In this document: positions 54,901 through 63,330 of the stretch, piece by piece
Layout: the number at the start of each line of letters is the position of its first letter
Position numbering within the stretch: the first letter of the stretch is position 1
Source of the DNA: Hyphomicrobium zavarzinii ATCC 27496
Lineage (GTDB): Bacteria > Pseudomonadota > Alphaproteobacteria > Rhizobiales > Hyphomicrobiaceae
Length of the DNA stretch: 64,000 nucleotides
Direction: 5' to 3'
NCBI RefSeq assembly: GCF_000383415.1
Contig: NZ_KB911255.1
Coordinates: 480,001-544,000, forward strand
Made by a program: the position numbers and the translations under genes
The notes under the pieces: model-generated
Databases searched by the model: none
Seen by the model: only the letters and a program-made list of their open reading frames with translations
What the model was told of the DNA's origin: nothing

Positions 54901-55415
54901 AGCGCGATCTTCTCGACGGCGATGGCGTTGCGGATTTCGTCGGGGGTTTTGCTGCGGCTGCGGCGGGGCTCGGCAAGGCGCCGGCTCTTTATCACCTCGA
55001 CACCAGTGTGGCCGCGGCGCCCAAGGCGCGCACGGTCAGCGAGGAGGTCGTGCGCATCGTTCGCGGGCGGCTCACCAATCCGCGCTGGGTTTCGGGCATG
55101 ATCGCGCACGGACATCGCGGCGTGGCGGAGATCGCGCAGGGCGTCGACGCGCTCTATGCGTTCTCCGCGACGGCGGACGTGGTGGACGATCACCTGTTCG
55201 AAGCGGTGCATGACGTCTTGATCGCGGACGAAGATTGCCTGGGGTCGCTTCTGACGCTGAATGCGTCTGCGGCTCGTGCCATTGCCGAACGCCTGCAAGA
55301 TGCGATCGCGCGGCGCTTGTGGTCGCCCCGGCGCAACGCGGTTCATGCCGAGCTGCATCGCGTGCTCGCCAGTGGCGAGGTGCGGCGTGCATCCGAAAAG
55401 AGAGCGCTGCCATGA
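51978..55415 (+). CDS. cobN: Cobaltochelatase subunit CobN
   Basis: 1145 residues, slightly short of the roughly 1200-1275 common for the family. Recognised blocks include VIVRSLGGLDYWRYGFERLA, LSDYPNRAGRTGYACGLDTP, HLGTHGTLEWLPGKALALS, and late RISGSFRDIFPAQIALFDLA and NPRWVSGMIAHGHRG. It is the large, substrate-binding subunit of the aerobic ATP-dependent CobNST chelatase that inserts cobalt into hydrogenobyrinate a,c-diamide. cobS and cobT are not in this window. The stop overlaps the cobG start (ATGA). Confidence 0.96.
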   Translation: MHLLAVETGSLDEIDGAVDLNQTPADIVVLSFSDSDLSALASAWEQDASRFPSLRLASLKKLRHPMSVDVYVERVIEHARLVIVRSLGGLDYWRYGFERLARAASERGTLLVALPGDDRPDARLVALSTAPRDVVEAFDRYFRAGGPHNACNALLYAAHLLGRDVAFDPPLDMEPALALDGEGLPVRLDTISACPDRPSALVVFYRSSLLAGDFKPVTRLADALRARGLRPVCVALTSLKDPDATRPLEALIRRVMPAVVLNATAFSAMRADETTVLDAADCPVLQVALAGHPKVAWEASRRGLSPSDLAMNVVLPELDGRLFTRAISFKADVAPAADLQYARVLHEPDDGRVSFVAELAAAWVRLGQAERASRRVAILLSDYPNRAGRTGYACGLDTPESVAEIMGLLRAEGYDVGDEPFEAHDLISRLADLAPGADTITVPLRDYLGWLGALPGEIAKEIETAWGAPEDDPSFENGHFRFRAVVAGNIVISLQPDRGAHGDRKAGYHDMQLPPRHAYVALYGWLRETRKIHALVHLGTHGTLEWLPGKALALSEACFPEAVLGPVPVIYPFIVNNPGEAVQAKRRISALTIGHMTPPLCEAGLHGPLGELEGLIEEYAEADGVDRRRIAILEREILDRAWRSGLAADCGLEKTDAPRDAIGKLDAQLCDIKDLAIRDHLHVFGRAASLDARTALAAQMVRASGGGEAQIAGVEQAILACAESERGALIASLDARRVAPGPSGAPTRGRRDVLPTGRNLTTIDPRAVPTRTAAIVGARAADEVVRRYMQDHGDYPRALMLDLWASASLRTGGDDLAQALAYLGVRPRWDDGSNRVVGVEVLPIAKLDRPRIDVTLRISGSFRDIFPAQIALFDLAVRLVAERDEPEEWNPLSAARLRGESLSRIFGSEPGTYGAGAAATALDSAWESRADLAAAYLQSSSHAYGGDDSERPAAKDFEERVAATDALVHPQDDRERDLLDGDGVADFVGGFAAAAAGLGKAPALYHLDTSVAAAPKARTVSEEVVRIVRGRLTNPRWVSGMIAHGHRGVAEIAQGVDALYAFSATADVVDDHLFEAVHDVLIADEDCLGSLLTLNASAARAIAERLQDAIARRLWSPRRNAVHAELHRVLASGEVRRASEKRALP

Positions 55416-56713
55416 GCGATCCCGCCGCCACCGCGCACCGGGCGCCCGTGAGGGGATGGTGCCCGGGCGCGCTCAAGCCTATGGAAACGGGCGATGGGCT
55501 GATCGTGCGCGTGCGGGCGCACTGCGGAACGCTCAGCGCGGAGCAGATGCTCGACATCTGCGAGATCGCCGAGCGGCATGGCAATGGGCATATCGATCTC
55601 ACGCGCCGCGCCAACGTGCAGATCCGCGGAATCCGGGTAGAAGGGCTTCCCGAGGTCTGGAGCATGCTTTCGGCGCTCGGCCTTATCGATCTCAATGCGG
55701 AGGCCGAGTCCGTTCGCAACGTCATGATCAACCCGCTCGCCGGGCTCGATCCGACGGAGGTCTCCGACGTTCGCCCTATCGTCCTAGCCTTGGAGACGGC
55801 GCTCTCGCAGGCGAGCGACCTCTGGTCGCTTCCAGCGAAATTCGGCTTTTCGGTCGATGGTGGCGGCGTGCTTCCTCTCGACGGCGAGCGCGCCGATGTA
55901 CGTCTGAGAGCGGTCCGCGATGGGGCACGTCCGGCGATCGCCATCGGCGCCGATAGGACCGATGGCGTGGCGTGGCTGGGGATCGTCGCGCCGGATGCGG
56001 CCGTGGATGCCGTAACAGCTCTCTTGAGAGCCTCTCTCGCAGCGACCGAGAACACGGGGCGGACCCGCTTCCGGGCTCTCGCGCCTCGCCTCGTTCAGGA
56101 TCTAAAGCTGGCACTCGCGCCCTATGGCGCCGCTATCTCCGAGAATGTGCTGGCGCCGCCCCAGCAGTCTTGCGGCAGTGTGCTCGGTCCGATCATGGTG
56201 AACGGAACGGTGGTTGGCGCCGGGATCGGGGCGCCGTTCGGGCGTCTCGAAGCCGCATCGATGCGCGATTTGTTGGCTGCGGCCCAGAGTTTGGGCCTGG
56301 ACGAGTTCCGGCTTTCTCCATGGCGGGCGCTCGTTGTGCCTGCGACTCGGATGCGGGACGTGGAGATCCTGCTTGCGAGGGCGCGGGAGTGCGGGTTTAT
56401 TGCCGATCCCGATGATCCGCTGACACTGATCGACGCGTGTCCGGGCGCGCCCGCCTGCAGCTCCGCGCGGCTGGATGTGCGAGCCGCCGCCTACAGACTT
56501 GCCCAGTTGCTTCCCCTGCCGGGTGTTTCCTCGGTTCACGTCTCGGGATGTGCCAAAGGATGCGCCCGCTCGAAGGCGGCCGATCTCATGCTGGTGGATT
56601 GCGGTACTGTGTTCGGGGTGGCTCGTCATGGGCGGGCGGAGGCTCCTCCGGTTGCCTATGTGGAGCCGGACAACCTCGAACGTCTTCGCCTGATGCTGGA
56701 AGCTGGAATTTGA
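55412..56713 (+). CDS. cobG: Precorrin-3B synthase
   Basis: 433 residues. Nitrite/sulfite-reductase-like halves with RGWCPGALKPMETGDGL at the start, LTRRANVQIRGI, and the 4Fe-4S ligands in CPGAPACSS and VSGCAKGCARS. It uses oxygen to form precorrin-3B, so its presence marks the aerobic pathway. Coupled to cobN by overlap and to cobH by a 4-bp gap. Confidence 0.95.
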   Translation: MSDPAATAHRAPVRGWCPGALKPMETGDGLIVRVRAHCGTLSAEQMLDICEIAERHGNGHIDLTRRANVQIRGIRVEGLPEVWSMLSALGLIDLNAEAESVRNVMINPLAGLDPTEVSDVRPIVLALETALSQASDLWSLPAKFGFSVDGGGVLPLDGERADVRLRAVRDGARPAIAIGADRTDGVAWLGIVAPDAAVDAVTALLRASLAATENTGRTRFRALAPRLVQDLKLALAPYGAAISENVLAPPQQSCGSVLGPIMVNGTVVGAGIGAPFGRLEAASMRDLLAAAQSLGLDEFRLSPWRALVVPATRMRDVEILLARARECGFIADPDDPLTLIDACPGAPACSSARLDVRAAAYRLAQLLPLPGVSSVHVSGCAKGCARSKAADLMLVDCGTVFGVARHGRAEAPPVAYVEPDNLERLRLMLEAGI

Positions 56714-56717
56714 TGCC

Positions 56718-57350
56718 GTGACGCACGAGCGCTCCTATATCCGCGACGGTGCCGAGATCTACCGCAACTCGTTCTCGATCATCCGGGCCGAGGCCGATCT
56801 CGCGCGTTTCAACGGGCATTCCGAGAAGGTGGCCGTGCGCATCATCCATGCGTCCGGCATGGTCGAGATCGCGTCCGACATTGTGATGTCGGACGATTTC
56901 ACCGCACGTGCGCGGGAGGCTTTGCTCGCGGGCGCGCCTATTCTCTGCGACGCCAACATGGTGGCGCATGGCATCACCCGGAGCCGCCTGCCTGCCAACA
57001 ACGAAGTGATCTGCACGCTTCAGGCCCCCGAGGTTGCGGAGCTGGCGCGCAAGATGGGTACGACGCGATCCGCGGCCGCGATGGAGCTGTGGCGGCCGAA
57101 ACTCGCCGGAGCCGTCGTCGCCATCGGCAACGCGCCGACCTCGCTGTTCCGCCTGCTCGAAATGCTGGACGAGGGCGCACCGCGCCCGGCGGCTATCGTG
57201 GGGATTCCGGTCGGGTTTGTGGGAGCTGCCGAATCCAAGGAGGCGCTTCGGGCCGATGGCCGGTGCCCCTATCTGATCGTGAAGGGCCGTAAGGGGGGAA
57301 GTGCGATGACGGCAGCGGCGATCAACGCCCTTGCGAGCGAGGCCGAATGA
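56718..57350 (+). CDS. cobH: Precorrin-8X methylmutase
   Basis: 210 residues. The catalytic His is in VRIIHASGMVE; further blocks are PILCDANMVAHGITRSRLPA, AIGNAPTSLFRLLEML and GIPVGFVGAAESKEAL. It moves a methyl group from C-11 to C-12 to give hydrogenobyrinate. A GTG start at 56718, 4 bp after cobG, is used. The stop overlaps cobI (ATGA). Confidence 0.96.
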   Translation: MTHERSYIRDGAEIYRNSFSIIRAEADLARFNGHSEKVAVRIIHASGMVEIASDIVMSDDFTARAREALLAGAPILCDANMVAHGITRSRLPANNEVICTLQAPEVAELARKMGTTRSAAAMELWRPKLAGAVVAIGNAPTSLFRLLEMLDEGAPRPAAIVGIPVGFVGAAESKEALRADGRCPYLIVKGRKGGSAMTAAAINALASEAE

Positions 57351-58105
57351 TCTCTCTCGAAGACATCGGCGGAAAGGCGGTCGCGGGAACGCTCTACGGC
57401 ATCGGCGTCGGGCCGGGCGATACCCGCTACATGACGCTGCGTGCTGCCGCGCTCGTGTGCTCCGTCGATGTGATCGCCTTCTTCGCGAAGAAGGGTCGGC
57501 AGGGCAACGCCCGCAAGGTCGTCTCAGCGCTGGTCGGTGCCGAGCGCCGGGAGCTGCGTTTCGAATATCCCCTTACAGACGAGGTTCCTGCCGATCACTC
57601 CGAGTATCGGGAGCAGATCGCCAGGTTCTACAAGGAAACTGCCGCTGCTCTGGAAGCCGAGCTCAAGGGTGGGCGTTCGGTCGGGTTGCTCGCGGAGGGC
57701 GATCCATTCTTCTACGGCTCGTTCATGCACATGTGGCGCCGTTTGGACGAAGCGTTTCCTGTGGAGGTCGTGCCTGGTGTTACGGGCATGTCCGGATGCT
57801 GGACGCGCGCCAATGCGCCGATCACGTGGGGCGACGATATCCTCACCGTCATTCCAGGCACGCTCGACGAGGAGCGGCTGACGCAGCGGCTCGCGGCGTC
57901 GGATGCGGCCGTCATCATGAAGATCGGACGCAACCTCGAGAAAGTACGCCGGGCGGTGGAGAATGCGGGCCTTTCCGATCGCGCGATCTACGTCGAGCGC
58001 GGGACGATGGCGGATGAGCTGATCATGCCGCTCAGGGAGTGTGACGGCGTGGCCGGAACTTATTTCGCCATGGTGATCATTCCCGGCCAGGGGCGGCGGC
58101 TATGA
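57347..58105 (+). CDS. cobI: Precorrin-2 C20-methyltransferase
   Basis: 252 residues. The tetrapyrrole-methylase fold shows GTLYGIGVGPGDTRYMTLRA, FFAKKGRQGNA, LLAEGDPFFYGSFMHMWRRL, VPGVTGMSGCWTRANAPI and ERGTMADELIMPL. It uses SAM to methylate C-20 of precorrin-2. Overlaps both neighbours by 4 bases. Confidence 0.95.
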   Translation: MISLEDIGGKAVAGTLYGIGVGPGDTRYMTLRAAALVCSVDVIAFFAKKGRQGNARKVVSALVGAERRELRFEYPLTDEVPADHSEYREQIARFYKETAAALEAELKGGRSVGLLAEGDPFFYGSFMHMWRRLDEAFPVEVVPGVTGMSGCWTRANAPITWGDDILTVIPGTLDEERLTQRLAASDAAVIMKIGRNLEKVRRAVENAGLSDRAIYVERGTMADELIMPLRECDGVAGTYFAMVIIPGQGRRL

Positions 58106-58869
58106 ACGGTAAGCTGACAGTGGTGGGGCTTGGTCCCGGCGCACCGGAACTGGTGACGCCTGCGGTGCGGAAGGCCCTCGAAGAGGCGACCGATCTCGTC
58201 GGCTATTTCACCTATCTCGATCGTGTGCCGCCGGGCCCTGCAGGGCAGCGGCGCCACGGTTCAGACAACCGCGTCGAGGTCGATCGCGCGCGTCATGCGC
58301 TGGCGCTCGCCGAGGCCGGTCATACCGTTGTCGTCGTGTCGGGCGGCGATCCCGGCGTGTTCGCGATGGCGGCTGCCGTTTTTGAAGCGATCGAAGAGGG
58401 CGAGCCTGCGTGGCGCGCGCTGGACATCCGTATCGAGCCCGGCGTCACAGCGATGCTGGCGGCAGCCGCTAGCGTGGGAGCTCCGCTCGGAGGTGATTTC
58501 TGCGCCATCTCGCTGTCTGACAATCTCAAAGCGTGGAGCACGATCGAGCAGCGGCTCGAAGCGGCCGCACGTGGAGATTTCGTGATCGCGCTCTACAATC
58601 CGGCTTCGCGCGCCAGGCCGGAGCAACTCGGCCGTGCGCTGGGTTTTCTCAGAGGCTTGAAAGCAGCCGATACGGTGGTGCTGTTCGTCAAGGCAGCGGG
58701 CACGGCGGACCTGCAGGTGCGGATCGAGAGCCTCGGCAAGGCCGATCCCGCCGGTGTCGACATGCGGACGCTGGTGCTGATCGGCTCCAGCCGGACGCGC
58801 CTGATCCCGCGCGACGGCGCTACGCCGTGGGTTTACACGCCGCGCTCGGAGCGCGAGGCATCAGCATGA
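58102..58869 (+). CDS. cobJ: Precorrin-3B C17-methyltransferase
   Basis: 255 residues. LTVVGLGPGAPELVTPAV, LVGYFTYLDRV, VVVSGGDPGVFAMAAAVFEA, EPGVTAMLAAAASVGAPLG, GDFCAISLSDNL and ALYNPASRARP are CobJ blocks. It methylates C-17 with ring contraction to precorrin-4. Its end runs 37 bp into the end of the opposing cobK. Confidence 0.95.
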   Translation: MNGKLTVVGLGPGAPELVTPAVRKALEEATDLVGYFTYLDRVPPGPAGQRRHGSDNRVEVDRARHALALAEAGHTVVVVSGGDPGVFAMAAAVFEAIEEGEPAWRALDIRIEPGVTAMLAAAASVGAPLGGDFCAISLSDNLKAWSTIEQRLEAAARGDFVIALYNPASRARPEQLGRALGFLRGLKAADTVVLFVKAAGTADLQVRIESLGKADPAGVDMRTLVLIGSSRTRLIPRDGATPWVYTPRSEREASA

Positions 58870-59600
58870 TGCCGGATGAGCCAGTCGAGCGCTTCTTCCG
58901 CGTCGCGAACGACGGCTGGGTTCGCCTTGTGCGGCCGCGCGATCATGATCACCGGAAGACCCAGCGTGCGGGCGGCTTCGATCTTGGCATAGGTGGCGCT
59001 GCCGCCGGAATTTTTCGACACGACCACATCGATCCGCTCGCTGCGGAGCAGTGCGATCTCGCTCGCGAGATCGAAGGGGCCGCGGTGCTGGAGCAGGGTC
59101 AGGAGGGGCGGAAGTGGCGCGGTGTCCGGCGGCTCGATGAGGCGCGCGAGATAGGTGTGGTGCGGCGCGCGCGTGAACGCGCCGATGGTCTGGCGGCCGA
59201 TGCTCAGAAATACCCGGCGCGGTGTCTTTCCCAAGCTGTCCGCTGCGTCTTCCACGGTTTTGACGGTCTGCCAGCGGTCTCCGGCGACCGGTTGCCAGGG
59301 CGGGCGGATGACGGTGCACAGCGGAATTCCCGCCTGGATCGTGGCCGCGTTCGCGTTTGCGGAGATTTGGGCGGCGAAGGGATGCGTCGCGTCGATCACC
59401 GCTTCGGTTTTGGATTGAGCAAGCCACTGGGCAAGCCCCTCCGCGCCGCCGAAGCCTCCGATGCGGACGGCGATGCCAGGGGTTGCCGGTGCTTTGGTGC
59501 GACCGGCCAGGGACAAGGTGGGCGCAAAGCGCGGATCGCCTTCGAGGCGCTTCGCGAGGGCGGACGCTTCCGTCGTGCCGCCGAGTATGAGGATGCGCAT
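58833..59600 (-). CDS. cobK: Precorrin-6A reductase, inverted within the cob run
   Basis: 255 residues. MRILILGGTTEASALAKRL (Rossmann start), VIDATHPFAAQISANA, RVFLSIGRQTIGAF and VVSKNSGGSATYAKIEAAR identify CobK, the NADPH-dependent reductase of precorrin-6A. It is on the strand opposite to cobJ and cobL. Its 3' end overlaps cobJ, and its start lies 13 bp from the cobL start. A start at 59615 would make the two start codons share the bases CATG. Its promoter must lie inside cobL. Confidence 0.95.
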   Translation of the reverse strand: MRILILGGTTEASALAKRLEGDPRFAPTLSLAGRTKAPATPGIAVRIGGFGGAEGLAQWLAQSKTEAVIDATHPFAAQISANANAATIQAGIPLCTVIRPPWQPVAGDRWQTVKTVEDAADSLGKTPRRVFLSIGRQTIGAFTRAPHHTYLARLIEPPDTAPLPPLLTLLQHRGPFDLASEIALLRSERIDVVVSKNSGGSATYAKIEAARTLGLPVIMIARPHKANPAVVRDAEEALDWLIRHHADASRSERGV

Positions 59601-59613
59601 CGGGGTGCTGCTC

Positions 59614-60855
59614 ATGGCTGGTAACGAGACAGGCCGCTCCGGCGCGCGCTGGCTGTCTCTCATCGGGCTGGGTGAGGACGGCGTCGCGGGGCTCTCGGAT
59701 TCGGCGAAGCTGCTCCTAGAGAGTGCCGAGCTGGTGGTCGGCGGGAAAAGACATCTCATGTTGGTCCGAGATCTCGTGCGCGGCAAGCAACTTTCCTGGC
59801 CGAGCCCGATCAGCGAGGCTTGGCCCGAGATCATGGCGTGGCGGGGGCGCCCGGTGGCGGTGCTGGCCAGCGGCGATCCCTTTTTCTATGGCGTCGGCAA
59901 GCAGCTCGTGGAGCTCGTTCCCGTCGAGGAGATGCTGTGCCTGCCGCAGCCGTCCGCGTTCTCGTTTGCCGCCTCGCGGCTCGGCTGGGCGTTGCAGGAT
60001 ACGGCGCTGGTGACGCTGCATGGGAGGCCGCTCGAAGCGATCATCCGGCACCTTCAGCCGGGTGCGCGCATTCTGGCGCTGTCGTGGAACGGCAAGACGC
60101 CGTCCGATGTCGCCCGGCTGCTCGCGGCGCGCGGTCTTGGCGAGGCGAGGATCACCATTCTCGAAGCGCTGGGCGGGCCGCGCGAGCGCGTGGTGTCCGG
60201 CCGGGCTTCGGAGCTTTCCTGTGGTGAGACGGACGATTTAAATACCATCGCAATCGAGGTGCCGGCGGGTGCCTGTGACGTTGCGCTCAGCCTGTCATCG
60301 GGGCTCGACGACGATCTTTTCGAGAACGATGGGCAACTCACCAAGCGTGAGATCCGCGCGGTGACGCTGTCGTCCCTCGCGCCGCGAGCGGGAGAGGTTC
60401 TGTGGGACGTGGGGCTCGGCGCCGGCTCGATTGCGATCGAGTGGCTGTTGCGTCATCCGTCACTCAAGGCGTTCGGCATCGAGGAGCGCGCGGACCGCGC
60501 GGAGCGGGCGGCTCGCAATGCGGCGCAACTCGGCACGCCGGATCTCGCCATCGTGAGGGGACGCGCACCGGAAGCTTTTTCCGGCCTCCCCAGTCCCGAT
60601 GCGGTGTTCATCGGCGGGGGGATGGGGGACGCCGGCGTGTTCGAAGCTGCGTGGGCCGCGCTGAAACCTGGAGGCCGTCTCGTTGCAAATGCGGTTGCGC
60701 TCAAGACCGAGATGCTGGTGCTCGACTTGTTCCAGCGCTACGGCGGCGATCTCGTGCGGCTGGGTGTGGCGCGGCTGAAGCCTGTCGGGGGCGAGACGGT
60801 CTGGAATCCGGGCAAGCCGGTTACGCAATGGCGGGTGGTGAAGCCATGCTCGTAG
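59614..60855 (+). CDS. cobL: Precorrin-6Y C5,15-methyltransferase (decarboxylating)
   Basis: 413 residues with both domains. CbiE-like N-terminal methylase: WLSLIGLGEDGVAGLSDSAK, VLASGDPFFYGVGKQL, PQPSAFSFAASRLGW. CbiT-like C-terminal methylase: KREIRAVTLSSLAPRAGEVL, WDVGLGAGSIAIEWLL, GGGMGDAGVFEAAWAALKPG. It methylates C-5 and C-15 and decarboxylates to precorrin-8X. Divergent from cobK; overlaps cobE by 10 bases. Confidence 0.95.
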   Translation: MAGNETGRSGARWLSLIGLGEDGVAGLSDSAKLLLESAELVVGGKRHLMLVRDLVRGKQLSWPSPISEAWPEIMAWRGRPVAVLASGDPFFYGVGKQLVELVPVEEMLCLPQPSAFSFAASRLGWALQDTALVTLHGRPLEAIIRHLQPGARILALSWNGKTPSDVARLLAARGLGEARITILEALGGPRERVVSGRASELSCGETDDLNTIAIEVPAGACDVALSLSSGLDDDLFENDGQLTKREIRAVTLSSLAPRAGEVLWDVGLGAGSIAIEWLLRHPSLKAFGIEERADRAERAARNAAQLGTPDLAIVRGRAPEAFSGLPSPDAVFIGGGMGDAGVFEAAWAALKPGGRLVANAVALKTEMLVLDLFQRYGGDLVRLGVARLKPVGGETVWNPGKPVTQWRVVKPCS

Positions 60856-61247
60856 CGGGGATCGGATGCCGGCGCGGTGCGTCGGCGGCGGACATCGATG
60901 CGGTGATCACGGCCGCGCGGGAGGCATTCCGGTGCGAAGCTCCTATCGCGCTGATCGCGACGGAGGCGTCCAAATCCGATGAGGATGGTTTGCAGGAGGC
61001 GGCGCGGCGCCTCGGCGTGCGTGTCGCAACCTATCCAACAGATGCGCTGGATGCGATGGCGGGGTCGGTGCTGACGCAATCGGCTGCCGCGCTGGAACAC
61101 AAGGGCACACGATCCGTTGCCGAAGCGGCGGCCTTGCTGGCGGCCGGCGTGAACGGCCGGCTGCTGGGGCCGAGGGTGGCGACGCCAAGGGCGACGTGCG
61201 CGTTTGCCATCGGCGACGGCACGCGATCGGATGGAGGCGGAACGTGA
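60846..61247 (+). CDS. cobE: Cobalamin biosynthesis protein CobE (CbiG C-terminal type)
   Basis: 133 residues. [60 protein letters not shown] and FAIGDGTRS match the CbiG C-terminal/CobE family. Its exact role in the aerobic pathway is not settled. ATG 60846 is used; an in-frame ATG at 60828 exists. The stop overlaps cobM (GTGA). Confidence 0.92.
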   Translation: MLVAGIGCRRGASAADIDAVITAAREAFRCEAPIALIATEASKSDEDGLQEAARRLGVRVATYPTDALDAMAGSVLTQSAAALEHKGTRSVAEAAALLAAGVNGRLLGPRVATPRATCAFAIGDGTRSDGGGT

Positions 61248-61999
61248 CGGTCCATTTCATTGGCGCCGGTCCGGGGGCTGCGGATCTCATCACGCTGCGC
61301 GGGCGCGATCTGATCGCGGCGTCTCCCGTTTGCCTTTACGCGGGATCTCTGGTGCCCAAGGAGCTTCTCTCGCACTGCCCGCCGGATGCCCGCATTGTCG
61401 ATACGGCCCCCTTTTCGCTCGATGAAATCATTGCGGAGATGAAGGCGGCCACGGATGCGGGGAAGGATGTCGCGCGCCTGCATTCGGGCGACGTTTCGAT
61501 ATGGAGTGCGGTGGGCGAGCAGATGAGGCGCCTCGATGCGCTGGGCATTCCCTACACGATGACGCCGGGAGTGCCGTCGTTCGCGGCCGCTGCGGCTGCC
61601 CTGTGCCAGGAATTGACGCTCCCTGAAGTCGCGCAATCGCTCGTGCTTACGCGCACGCCGGGGCGCGCCTCTTCGATGCCGCCCACGGAGACGCTGGCTG
61701 CGTTTGCCGCCACGCGCGCGACGCTTGCCATCCATCTTTCAATCCAGGCCATCGCCGAGGTGGTTCAGGAACTGGTGCCGTTGTACGGCAAGGACTGCCC
61801 CGCCGTCGTGGTCGCGAAGGCGAGCTGGCCCGACCAGGAGATCCTGCGCGGCACGCTCGGCACCATTGCCGATGCAGTCGGCGAAGCCGGAATAGATCGC
61901 ACGGCGCTCATTCTTGTTGGTCCGTCGCTGGGGCACCGCGATTTTCGTGAGAGCGCGCTCTACAGCGTGGACTACCAGCGCCGCTACAGGGGGCGCTGA
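61244..61999 (+). CDS. cobM: Precorrin-4 C11-methyltransferase
   Basis: 251 residues. [77 protein letters not shown] and [20 protein letters not shown] are CobM blocks. It methylates C-11 of precorrin-4 to precorrin-5. The GTG start overlaps the cobE stop; its own stop overlaps the cobB start (TGATG). Confidence 0.95.
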   Translation: MTVHFIGAGPGAADLITLRGRDLIAASPVCLYAGSLVPKELLSHCPPDARIVDTAPFSLDEIIAEMKAATDAGKDVARLHSGDVSIWSAVGEQMRRLDALGIPYTMTPGVPSFAAAAAALCQELTLPEVAQSLVLTRTPGRASSMPPTETLAAFAATRATLAIHLSIQAIAEVVQELVPLYGKDCPAVVVAKASWPDQEILRGTLGTIADAVGEAGIDRTALILVGPSLGHRDFRESALYSVDYQRRYRGR

Positions 62000-63330
62000 T
62001 GGTGACGGCGCGCAGGACAAGAGGGTTGATCGTTGCGGCGCCCTGCTCTGGCTCGGGCAAGACGACGGTAACGCTCGGCCTGCTCGCAGCATTGCGGCAG
62101 AGCGAACGCGCGGTTCAGCCGTTCAAGACGGGACCCGATTACATCGATACCGGCCATCATGAGGCGGCGGCCGGGCGGCCGAGCTTCAATCTCGATACAT
62201 GGGCGATGCCCGCTCCTGCGATCAAGCGGCTCGTCGCCGATACGACGCCGGATGCGGATGTCGCCATCGTAGAAGGCGTGATGGGCTTGTTCGACGGCGC
62301 CTCGGATGCGGGGCGCGCCGGGAGCGGGTCCACGGCGGATCTCGCTGCGCTGCTCGGCTGGCCGGTGGTTCTGGTGCTCGACGTTTCCGGGCAGACGGAG
62401 ACGGCCGCGGCGCTGGCGCTGGGTTGCGCTCTCTACCGGCCGGATGTGCGCGTCGTGGGGGTCATTCTCAACCAGGTCGCCAGCGCGCGTCATCTGGCGA
62501 TGATCACGCCGGGCTTCGCGCGCATCGGGCTCAAGGTGTTCGGCGCCCTGTTCCGCGATGGCGATTTGCGGCTGCCGGAACGCCATCTCGGTCTGGTGCA
62601 GGCGGGCGAGACGGAAGACTGGCAAGCGAAGATAAACCGCATCGGGGCACGGATCGCGGACGAGGTGGATCTCGCTGCGCTTCTGGAGGCGGCTCATCAT
62701 ATCGAACCGGCTGCCTCGCCCGAGTTGCGTCCGGCGATGCGGCCTCCCGGTCAGCGGGTTGCCCTCGCCCGCGATGTCGCGTTCTCGTTCGCCTACAATC
62801 ACCTTCTGAAATCGTGGCGTGACGCGGGGGCGGAGATCCTGCCGTTCTCGCCGTTGCAGGACGAGAGCCCGAGCGAAGCTGCGGACGCGATCTGGCTTCC
62901 CGGCGGATATCCGGAGCTGCATGCGGGACGGATTGCGGCCGCGTCTCGCTTTCTCACGGGCTTGAGAGCGGCGGCGGAGCGGGCCGTCCCCATTCACGGC
63001 GAATGCGGAGGCTACATGGTGCTGGGGCAGGGGCTCGAGGACGCGGACGGCCATCGGCATGCGATGGCGGGACTGCTCACTGCGGAGACCTCGTTCCTCA
63101 AGCGCAAGCTACATCTTGGATATCGCCGCGCGAGGCTGCTTTCCGATTGCGTGCTGGGCAGGAAGGAGGCCGAGATCTACGGGCACGAGTTCCATTACGC
63201 GACGCTGCTGTCGGATACGGGGCAGCCGTTGATGGAGTGCCGGGATGCGGGGACCGGCGCCGTGCGCCCCGCAGGCTCACGCAATGGCTCCGTGACCGGC
63301 TCGTTCTTTCATTTTCTGTCGTCGGATTGA
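61999..63330 (+). CDS. cobB: Hydrogenobyrinic acid a,c-diamide synthase
   Basis: 443 residues. N-terminal P-loop LIVAAPCSGSGKTTVTLGLL, FKTGPDYIDTGHHEAAAG and VEGVMGLFDGASD. C-terminal amidotransferase with Cys in IHGECGGYMVLGQGL, and a late GHEFHYATL. It amidates the a and c side chains in the aerobic pathway. Last gene of the plus-strand run; its end overlaps the end of convergent cobF by 22 bp. Confidence 0.95.
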   Translation: MVTARRTRGLIVAAPCSGSGKTTVTLGLLAALRQSERAVQPFKTGPDYIDTGHHEAAAGRPSFNLDTWAMPAPAIKRLVADTTPDADVAIVEGVMGLFDGASDAGRAGSGSTADLAALLGWPVVLVLDVSGQTETAAALALGCALYRPDVRVVGVILNQVASARHLAMITPGFARIGLKVFGALFRDGDLRLPERHLGLVQAGETEDWQAKINRIGARIADEVDLAALLEAAHHIEPAASPELRPAMRPPGQRVALARDVAFSFAYNHLLKSWRDAGAEILPFSPLQDESPSEAADAIWLPGGYPELHAGRIAAASRFLTGLRAAAERAVPIHGECGGYMVLGQGLEDADGHRHAMAGLLTAETSFLKRKLHLGYRRARLLSDCVLGRKEAEIYGHEFHYATLLSDTGQPLMECRDAGTGAVRPAGSRNGSVTGSFFHFLSSD

